Positions 55,691 to 64,000 of a DNA stretch of 64,000 nucleotides are shown here, piece by piece. The DNA lies in assembly GCA_948567375.1 (NCBI GenBank), contig OX419756.1, positions 72,492,333 to 72,556,332 of the forward strand, written 5' to 3'. The translations under genes were made by a program, and so were the position numbers. The notes under the pieces are model-generated. The model searched no databases. It had not been told where the DNA came from and saw only the letters and a program-made list of their open reading frames with translations. Positions within the stretch are counted from its first letter, which is position 1; the number at the start of each line of letters is the position of its first letter. This DNA comes from Lunularia cruciata. Taxonomy: Eukaryota > Streptophyta > Marchantiopsida > Lunulariales > Lunulariaceae.

Positions 55691-56397
55691 ATTTTCTTAA
55701 CCGGACTCCCTCCACCTGGGTTACAATCGGCCGAAGCGGACTCCAATCAGGACTTATGGAAGGTTAAAGTGCCACCGTGCCAGTAACCATTTGGACCAAC
55801 TCAGATACTACCTGTGGTTGTATGATTCACATCGCGCTGGTCGCTCATTTGGTGAAAGGGCGTTACCGGTGCTCTCTAGTTTGGTTCGCTGCGGACCTGT
55901 AGTCCGGTTACGGTGGAGCTCCCCGACGTCCCGAGGATTTCTGCCTCTTCTAATTGGGCCCCACCGACCCGTTGCCCTCCCCGGCAAATAGACCAATACA
56001 CTTATCACATCTTCCGTTCGATTACCATCTCCAAGCCTTTCGTAATTCAGTATATAAACAAGTCATAGATAACTAGTGATGCGACCCCGTAGGATAACAA
56101 GAAGGATGGGAAGACCCCATCATAGGTGACTATGATTCTCAGAGTCCGATCGGTTTGACCGGAAATCCAGCAGTGTTTGCTACAGATACGTCCAAGACGC
56201 CATGAAAACACTTGCCGTCCGGCGAAGCATCTTTTTGACATGACTGGCTGCGCCGTGTACAGTCACTCTTGACTCTTACAATTGAGTGTGCAGTCACTAT
56301 TGACTCTTACAAAATATGGGTGCATTTTAGCAAGTTAGGTGCGTTTCAAATTCTTTTGTGCATTGGATTAGTGAAGGCTTACGGTGAAGATTAACAC
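55691..56397. other. Intergenic DNA with one LINE tail
   Basis: No gene recognised. ACAAGAAGGATGGGAAGACC at 56097, followed by CCATCAT (to 56123), is a short LINE 3'-end piece in minus sense with an intact GATGGG/CCCATC stem. A short direct repeat (CAGTCACT-TTGACTCTTACAA) occurs near 56260 and 56290. Confidence 0.45.
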
Positions 56398-56600
56398 GTC
56401 AAAATAAGGGTTAAGTGCATAGAGGACCCCAAACATGCCATGCATAGGAGGAACTCGCAAGGAAATGAAGTTGCACATATGGTAATGATTAACTCACATA
56501 ATACGGGTCAAAATAAGGATTCAAGTGCATAGAGGAGCCCAAACATGCCATGCATAGGAGGAACTTGCAAGGAAATGAGGTTGCACATATGGTAATGAGT
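56398..56600. repeat. Tandem duplication, period 109 bp
   Basis: Copies start at 56398 and 56507 (GTCAAAATAAGG through GTTGCACATATGGTAATGA). They are nearly identical apart from a few substitutions. Confidence 0.88.
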
Positions 56601-59600
56601 TTGAAACTTTGAATCCTTTCTACTACTATAGGCAAAAGCATTCTCAATGCAAAAGTTTAGCAAGTGATTTCTTAAGAGATTGGGTTCCTCCCATCAAGAC
56701 AAACATAGGATGCACACTGATGTATCCAATTTTGCATGCCAACATCGAATTGAATAGGAGTTAAGTAAAATTATAGAGCACCATCATAGGAAAGTTGGAG
56801 CCAATTTTGATTTTTTTAAGTTTTGTAAATGGAGTTTATTGAAGTGCGCTGTGAAGGTCCACTCCTTTATCAATCTCTCATGATGATGTTAATACCAAAT
56901 TTTTGTTTGTCCCTCTCATTCTCACATCATTTGAATCAATTTCTCATTCTTCTTTGCCTATCTCTTGTTCCAATCTGGATGGTACTCTCGTCTCAATGGG
57001 TTCTACTCCCATATCATTGCCAAATATGGGATTCAAAGCTTCTTTAAATGGTGTCTCAGTCTCCTACCACCCCTCCACCTCCCTTAATGCATTTTACAAC
57101 AAGTTTAAAAGACCCAGTATTACCTCCACAAACAATGCAAAAGCCAAGGATGAAAATTTCAATGATAGTCAGTCATCACTATGCCCAAATTCTTAACTAT
57201 TTGGAAGATACAAAACATTTTTTGCATATTACAAGGAGGCCTTGCAAGAAACCAATATAAAAGAGTACAATATTTAGCATGATGTTCACCTATCTTGCAA
57301 GGTTTGGGAGAGGATTTCTTAAGGTCATGAACAGAATGCAATTAAAGAAAAAATGGCAAAGAGGTACTACTTCATACAAGCCTGCAAGAGATTACAAGGA
57401 CAAAGTAAGAGCAAGAGCGTAGGGGAGAAGGAGATGGAAGAAGCTAAAAAGGGGATGGAAAACAATAGAGGATAAATTGAATCATTTAAGATAACATTTT
57501 CATTATATAGACATGATGTTCGGGAGTAGAGCCAACAATTCTCCTCCTATCCTGGTCACTTTAGGTTTAGGGAATATAGTGTACATTATTAAATTGCATG
57601 ATAATGGAGTTAAAAATGGGCAAAAAGTTGCTCATGAGGCAAATAAGGATGATAAAAAGTATGTAAGGGAAGATACTCCTAAATAAAGAACTACCCAATT
57701 TGACTCAATCCCTTGTAGACCAAAAATATATTCATTTGATTTTACATTCTCAAGAGCACAAGGTGATAATGACCATAATGGTAATAGGCCAGAGGTGCAA
57801 GAAGAGGATAACATATTTCCACCTTCTTAGGATGTTCCAAGCTTGTTGTTGAGCATATGTGAGGATGGTCTCATGGAAATTGCAATTGAAGATCTTTCCA
57901 TTGCATAGACAAGAGACTAAGAAGGAGGAAGAGGAGAGAAAGCAAGAATGCATGAAGATAAGTCTTGTATGAGGAAGGTGTAGAAAGAGAGTTCAAAGAT
58001 GATACCTCTCATTACAATATTCTCCCAAGATATTGCTGGTCATAGGAAATAGAGGACTAAAACTTTGGAAGTTGGGAAGAGATTGAAATTAGTTGAGATA
58101 GAAGCTATGAAAGTGGCCAAGATAGAGAGGCACCAATGTTGTAATTTGTTTTTCTCTCTCTGAGAACACACTAGGTGTATAGCTATAGAGTTTATAGATA
58201 GGAGGTTGCATGTAGAGCCCACTTTGGTTCCCAACAACAAAAACCTTCTACCCCATTTTCAAAGGTCCTTTGACCAGGTAGGGGAATAACTAGCAACCTA
58301 ACTTATCATCACAACAAGCACTCCTGGTTTGTTGGTCATCACTTCCAACATTACCAAGTAGAAATACACAACATATCTAAATGGAAGGAACCTAAGTACA
58401 ATGCTTGCACACCAATCTAAACCAACTAGATGTATAATCAAGTATGAAAAGGACAAAGAAGATCCAAACACAAGAAAACTAACAATAACTCTCCAAAATT
58501 CTCACAAGGATGTGCTTTAAAGAGCACTTGTTGTGTCCAAGACTTGTTTTCTATCTCTACTCTAAGAGTTGCTTCTAAGAGTTAGATTTTTATGCCTTAT
58601 TGTGGTAGCTAACAACAACACTCAAGCTCAAGTAGCTTCTTTTCTATTTTAGATATTCAAGTGGTTTAGCTTTCCAATGATGTGTTGTAAGTCCCAACCT
58701 AACCACTATAGCTCTTGTGATATTCTCTTGAATTTTGTTTGAATTTTGTGATTCAAATACTAATTGAGTGCTCGCTTTCGATTCTTGGTAAATTTTGACT
58801 AGATTTCTTGCTCATAGGTACATATAATCCTCACAAACACTCCAAAAAACTGAAATTTACAATCATGATCACAAATAGAAGACTGACACTCAATTATGGT
58901 GGGAGAGAGCATAACTCCTCAAAGCTTATGACAATATTTCTAATAGAGTTTGTTGCATTAGATTGATCTATCCATAAAACTTAAGCAAACCATATTTTTT
59001 GCAATTGATGGATTTGCTTTTATCTAAACCTTTGTGAAATTTGGAATTTGAACTCAACTTCAATCCCTAAATATGGATCAATTCCCAAGTTGGGCTAATT
59101 TTTTTGCGACATAGACACAAGTATACTTGATCCAAGACCATGAATTCTCTATTCAAGTATTTCACATGAGATTTCACACAAAGCTACAAACTCTAACCAC
59201 CAATAATATTTGAATATTTCACAAGCGAATTTGAACCAAAACTTTAGTTGTGACCAAAATTCCAACTTGATCATAATCTCTACTACCAAACTCTTTGATT
59301 TCAAGTACTCCAACTTCAATTGCTCATATGAAATTTAAATTTGATTTAAAAGTGGTAGTTCTTGGGCTTGTCATGATTAAAAGCTTATTTACTTGCCAAA
59401 TCCTTTGAAAAATTTAAATATTCTCAAAAAACTATCTAAATCTACCAAAGTGTATGCTTGGGTAAGAATCAGATCACTCTTACTTCAATTGATTAGATCA
59501 GATTTAAAATTCACTCAATTCTCATGGTTCTGATCTCCAAACCGTAGCGTGCTCTTCTATCCAACCATAGTCTTTTCTCCCCAAATACCCTACCTTAAAT

Positions 59601-61124
59601 CCCTTAAACATTATAAATTCACAACTTCACATTTTGGGATCTAACTTTTGCACTTTATCACTTAGAAACTTCTCCTTTTCACACATGGACCCCACAAACT
59701 CCACCTTTAAGACCTTGAGAAAAATTTAGTCCCCCTGTTTTTTGCAAAAGCACATAAATGATTAAGTCCCAAACTTGTCCATATGTGAGCACATGAAGGA
59801 CAATAGGATCCAAGTTTTCTATCACCAATGCCATGAAAGTAGTCCCAAAATGTGCTCTTAAGAGTCCAAACTCAAATATAATCACGGGGTAGAATTTGAA
59901 GCCTATTCAAAAAAGATTTGGAGTGGCAAATCATGAGCATGCATCATTCCTTGTTTGAACTCACACTCTAATACTCTAGTTCCCACACTTTGCTAAAACT
60001 CTCACTCTCTAACATTCTACTCCCACTCTAGACTATTAAGATTCCAAAAAACTCCCCAATCTATCGAGTCTCCACTACTTAAATATATCAAAGTCCTAGA
60101 AGAAGATACGATTATAATCTATATGGCTATTCACTTGAATGTACACAGATTTCTCATATGGCAATTTCTCAATCATGGGATTCATCACCTAATCTACTCC
60201 AATATTCTGGAGATAAATAATACTAGGTTTCCTTTCACTGGCTAAGAAAACCACAACACAACACCGAGCCAAACTTGAAGCAAAAAGATCATCTAATCTG
60301 ATGCATATGAGTTGAAGAGATTGTCCTTAATGAGAAATGTAAAGCCAAACAAGAGAAAATCCAATTCAAGGAGAGAAATATCTAAGAAAAGCATGTGGAG
60401 TGTATGATACTAGAATTAGCAATAGTAGAAAAGTCTTCTCATGAAATTAGAGGGATAATGAGTGTTTTTTTAGAGATGTATTCCTAAGATGATTCCATCC
60501 ATGGTTTCTTGGGTGGTGACAATTCAAATCCCTTGTAAATGAGCTTAATCCATGCAATTCTATATGTGCTCAAAGCTATGCAATATTTCAGTTGTGATTT
60601 TTACTATCATTTTGTATGGATATTGAGAGTTTGCATTAGACTTTGGTCAAAGGCTGGTTTGCATAAACCTTTTGCCTTGAATTGTTTTTTCAGAGTTTTT
60701 AAACTGCACAAAGATGTTAAGTCCAAGCCAAACCTTTTATTCCCGTAGGGCATCATGTATTATGTCAAGCAAATTTTAATTAATAAAATCCAATCACTAT
60801 TTGGCTGTCTCATTCTACTACTCTTGTATGAAAGCCCATTCGTGCTTTATGAACAATTATAACAAACATAGCCATTGATAAACTCTCTGTTTGGTTCTTG
60901 TAATAAGTAGGTACTAGACAAAAGATAAAACTCCCTTGTTTGGAAAATATCAAAAAGACTTGTTCATTTTGAGTACTTCTCTTTTTCAAAATATCAACAA
61001 TCAATTCAATGATATGACAACCATCAAATATCAACAATAAATAATATAACAAAAACCAGGCCAACTTTTTAAAGAGTAACCATGGACATAAGAGTGTAGA
61101 ATGAATGTACATGAGAATGATATA
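56601..61124. other. AT-rich repeat debris, no intact gene
   Basis: A plus-strand stretch at 57300-57960 reads as a decayed protein rich in Lys/Asp/Asn with many stops, without a recognised motif. The ORFs at 56829-57260, 60539-60748 (+) and 60810-61178 (-) are featureless or very hydrophobic. Nothing else is supported. Confidence 0.45.
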
Positions 61125-61550
61125 TGTAACAATATGGAGTTTAGCGACAAAGTTAGTCGGGCTTACAAAGTAGCACATAAGACAAATTAGCCTAGAATAT
61201 TCCGGAAGTATCTAGGAAGCTTCTTGGGAAGCTTCATGGCTAGCTTAGCTTACACCTCAAGTAATTAACTTCTAGAAGGAAGCTTCTAGAAGCTTCCAAC
61301 TAGCTTAGCTTCCACGCCAAGTAGGTGGCTTCTAGAAGGAAGCTTCTTGAGAAACTTCCTAGTTAACTTGGCTTGCACTCTAAGAAAGCGACTTGAGGAA
61401 GCTTCTTGAGAAGCTTCCCAAGGGCCTTGTATGCTACCTATAAATACCAAAGCCGAAGCTCGTGCTAGTCATTCGGAGTTTTCTCACATTCAAGCGTCCC
61501 AATGTGAACTTCCAATCTCCTATTTCTCTCCTCGGTTTTGGTCTTTTATA
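61125..61550 (+). repeat. Element E 5' LTR with TTC/GAA array
   Basis: It starts TGTAACAATATGG and ends GTCTTTTATA (the final CA is changed to TA). TATAAATA lies at 61439-61446. The upstream 61200-61420 holds TTC/GAA blocks such as TTCtaGAAgGAAgcTTCtaGAA, more decayed than in C. Confidence 0.9.
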
Positions 61551-61551
61551 T

Positions 61552-61563
61552 TGGTATCAGAGC
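61552..61563 (+). promoter_or_regulatory. Element E primer-binding site
   Basis: TGGTATCAGAGC, exact initiator tRNA-Met complement, one base after the LTR. Confidence 0.92.
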
Positions 61564-61821
61564 AAGAATGGGATGGGTGGAATTTATGGACCACCAAATC
61601 CACTTCCACCAAACCATTGGGATTTTTGCATCCAAGTATTACCCAAGCATCATTTCACATAGTTCATCACCTCACACTTTGGACAAGATTTTATGCATAT
61701 GATCACCATATCTAAGGAACCCTTGGTACTTTGAGTTGTAACTTATAGAGAACGGTGGACATGCTATTTCTATGTGCTAATAAATTAGATAGATTAGAGG
61801 TGGTGTGATAGAGTAATAACC

Positions 61822-62755
61822 ATGGCGGCAATACCTGATGTTATCCTTGTTATGCAACAACAAATTGAGCACTTTACTTGATTGTTGGATGAACAAGATC
61901 TTTGATGATAAGAACATGTGGAGAGAGTACCAATTCAAGAAGGAGAAGATTGGATCAGATTCCCTAAACCCAAGGTATTTGAAGGCAAGAATCTCTCAAG
62001 TGCAGTGGAGAATTTTGTATTTGATTGTGAATGTTATTTTGAAGTGACCAATCTACAAGATGAGCAAAAATAGATTCTTTTGGCTTCTAGCCAATTGGAT
62101 GGAGTAGCAAAGCTATGGTGGAGATTCTAAGTGGAGCGCACTAAACAACAAATTGTTACACCAATCTTGACATGGGCAAAATTCAAAAGTGCAATAATTA
62201 GTTGATTCTAAGCTATAAATGCCATATGAACTGCATGGGATAAGTTGGTAGAGTTGAAACAGATTGGCTTTGTAAGAAGTTACATCACGTAGTTCCAAAA
62301 CACCATCATGCGAATTCCAGATATATTGGAAAGTGAAGCCCTGGATCAATTTGTGAGGGGCTTGAAGGAGAGAACCAAATTAGAGGTAACCATGAGAGAG
62401 CCACAACACTTAGAGGAAGTCATGCGGTTGGCCAAACATTTTGATTCCTTGGTGGTAACAACTTGGTCTTGACCTTGACCTCTACAAAGCCTACCAACAT
62501 ACTACACACAAGTGGAGGAGCCAACACCAATGGAGATTGATGCCATTCAATGAAGACCACTTGGCACTACAAATAGAGAGAAATTGCAACAAAATGGTGG
62601 TTGTTTTTATTGTCACCAATTTGTGCATCGCATTGTTGAATGTCCACTCAAGAATGAGCAACCTCAACAAGTTGCCCAAGTGGAGGTTGTGGAGCGGAAT
62701 GATCAAGGAAACAAGGAATTCCAATATGAGATCTTGAGCCGCCTATTGGGAGCTT
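61822..62755 (+). pseudogene. Element E gag, decayed
   Basis: It starts MAAIPDVILVMQQQIEHFT at ATG 61822 and follows C gag almost residue for residue (FVFDCECYFEVTNLQDEQ; LASSQLDGVAKLWWRF; FVRGLKERTKLEVTMREP; knuckle CFYCHQFVHRIVEC, with Gly before His changed). Stops occur at several former Arg or Gln codons, and a TAA (62209-62211) falls at codon 130, where C has TAG. Confidence 0.85.
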
Positions 62756-62757
62756 GA

Positions 62758-63130
62758 TTAGTTCCAATGGGATTGAAGGCTCGACCTATGCAAGTTTGCT
62801 TCACTTGCAAGGTACAATATCTAATTGAGGTTGTAGGATTTTGGTTGATTTTGGAAGTTCAAAGAATTGCATGTTGATGCAAGTGGCAAAGGAATTGGGT
62901 ATTCCTATCAAGCCAATAATTGGAAGTAGATTTATGATGGCGGATGGTAGAAAGGGTTCTACATTTTGTACCTTGCATCCTGTTACCTTCAAGATTGGGA
63001 AAAAGTATTTGGAGTGTATGAGGTTTGTAGTGGCACCTCTACACTATGATATCATTCTAGGTCTACCTTGGCTTGAACATCATAAGGTTCAATTTGATTG
63101 GACCCGATGACAAATTCAAGTACAACACCA
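62758..63130 (+). pseudogene. Element E protease, active-site serine lost
   Basis: ILVDFGSSKNCMLMQVAKEL aligns with ILVDSGSSENCM of C, so the D-S-G triad is D-F-G. The rest (YDIILGLPWLEHHKVQFDW) is conserved. Stops occur just before the active site (near 62826) and at about 63108. Confidence 0.8.
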
Positions 63131-63179
63131 AGATAGGAATTTCAGATTGAGTTGCCTTGCACCTTTGAGTAAGGTACCT

Positions 63180-64000
63180 AAGAATAGTCAATCTCAAGAT
63201 AGGAAGTTTATTGGGAAGGTAGCCATAGAGCAAACCTTGAAGGAAGATAAGTCTCAAGATGGGAAGTTTGCTAAGAAGGCAACCATGGAGCAAGCTTGGA
63301 AGAGAGATGAGTCCTTATAAGGGAAGTTTGTTAGTGAAGCAACCAAAGAGCAAGCTTTGGAGGAAGATAAGTCTGTATTCGTAGTGTAGATCAAGCCGAT
63401 TGCACAAGAACAACCCGGGGAGGGCCAAGAGCCTCATCAAGCAATGGTTGATTGGATAGTTCATGAGTTTGCGGACGTGTTTCTGGATGATCTGCCAAAG
63501 GGATTACCCTCCGATCAAAGTATGCACTTCAAGATCAAGTTATTGCTAGGGAGTATTCCAATGAGTAGACCGATCTATCGGCTCTCACCAAAGGAGTTGG
63601 AAGAGTTGCAAACAACACTTACAAAGTTGTTGGAGAAGGACTTTATACAACATAGTATCTCTCCTTGGGAAGCACTGGTACTATTTGTTCCAAAGAAGGA
63701 TGGACGCTTTGTTTTTGTATTGATTAACGTGGGCTTAATAAGCAAACTATGAAGAATGCATATCCCTTGCCTCGGATCAACAACTTGCTTGATCAACTAA
63801 GTGAAGCACGATACTTTTCCAAGTTGGATCTTTGTAGCGGCTATTGGCAAATCCATATTGATAGAAAGGATGTGCAAAAGATTACCTTTTGCACAAGGTA
63901 TGGACATTTTGAGTGGAGAGTTCTACCTTTTGGACTCACTAATGCTCTAGCAGTCTTCATGGATTAGATGAATCAAGTGTTGGATGGACTATTGGATCAG
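63180..64000 (+). pseudogene. Element E linker repeats and reverse transcriptase, cut by window end
   Basis: The three 20-residue linker units are present (with a stop in the third, near 63320). RT follows: [31 protein letters not shown], then a frame change before the [20 protein letters not shown] region, which has the five bases missing in C. The last readable part is [19 protein letters not shown], with a stop right after it. The catalytic FLDD box lies beyond the window. Confidence 0.85.

Larger units (their letters stand above)
61125..64000 (+). mobile_element. Element E: second copy of family C, decayed, cut by the window end
   Basis: 5' LTR (61125-61550), exact primer-binding site, gag, protease, linker repeats and RT follow the order and sequence of element C but carry many in-frame stops and substitutions. 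Codons with CpG in C are frequently TpG or CpA here. The RT continues past the window end. The bases before the LTR are ATATA; no partner target duplication can be checked. Confidence 0.92.

Noticed and set aside
55355..55786. 143-residue + ORF and antisense 90-residue ORF over a pyrimidine-rich stretch
   Set aside because: Low-complexity composition in both frames caused by CT/GA runs. It lies directly upstream of the SKIP8-like start and is better read as promoter or 5' UTR.

Overview
The window looks like repeat-rich nuclear DNA of a land plant. Three spliced or compact plant-type genes sit among nested LTR retrotransposons: a CYP85-clan-like cytochrome P450, a heavy-metal-associated (HMA) protein and an F-box/SnoaL protein of the SKIP8 type. 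The Ty3/gypsy pol types (for example FIDDFCVYG and [10 protein letters not shown] reverse transcriptases) remind me of elements from seed-free plants such as bryophytes or lycophytes, but that is an impression from memory, not a demonstrated assignment. There are no bacterial-style operons, CRISPR arrays or rRNA genes, and I found no convincing tRNA gene.

Layout. 1-4.2 kb: end of a family-A LTR, then AT-rich DNA with one tandem duplication and LINE 3' ends. 4.2-6.7 kb: three-exon P450 on +. 6.7-10.1 kb: no intact gene, one decayed coiled-coil ORF. 10.1-14.07 kb: Ty3/gypsy element A (+), cut off inside pol. 14.07-20.0 kb: Ty3/gypsy element B (-). 20-28.1 kb: repeat debris, a decayed LINE split by a family-B solo LTR, and several short LINE 3' ends. 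28.1-44.65 kb: old Ty3/gypsy element D (-), into which two family-A solo LTRs and a structurally complete chromodomain-type Ty3/gypsy element C (35536-41194, 5-bp target duplication CTCAG) have inserted. 45-56 kb: the gene island, with the HMA protein (+), a small basic ORF (+), an uncertain ORF (-) and the SKIP8-like gene (-, three exons). 56-61.1 kb: AT-rich debris. 61.1-64 kb: element E (+), a second, CpG-decayed copy of family C, cut by the window end.

Three observations stand out. (1) Many scattered copies of a roughly 60-110 bp sequence match the last codons and 3' tail of the decayed LINE at 25.4-25.8 kb, including a short stem-loop. They therefore look like 5'-truncated LINE ends, and one lies next to the P450 TATA box. 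(2) The LTRs of family C/E carry arrays of alternating TTC/GAA blocks matching heat-shock elements upstream of their TATA box. (3) The P450 lacks the usual I-helix acid (AGYGT) and has one extra residue in the heme-binding loop, although its gene structure is intact.

All identifications come from reading the sequence. No database search was run, so family names rest on recognised motifs.
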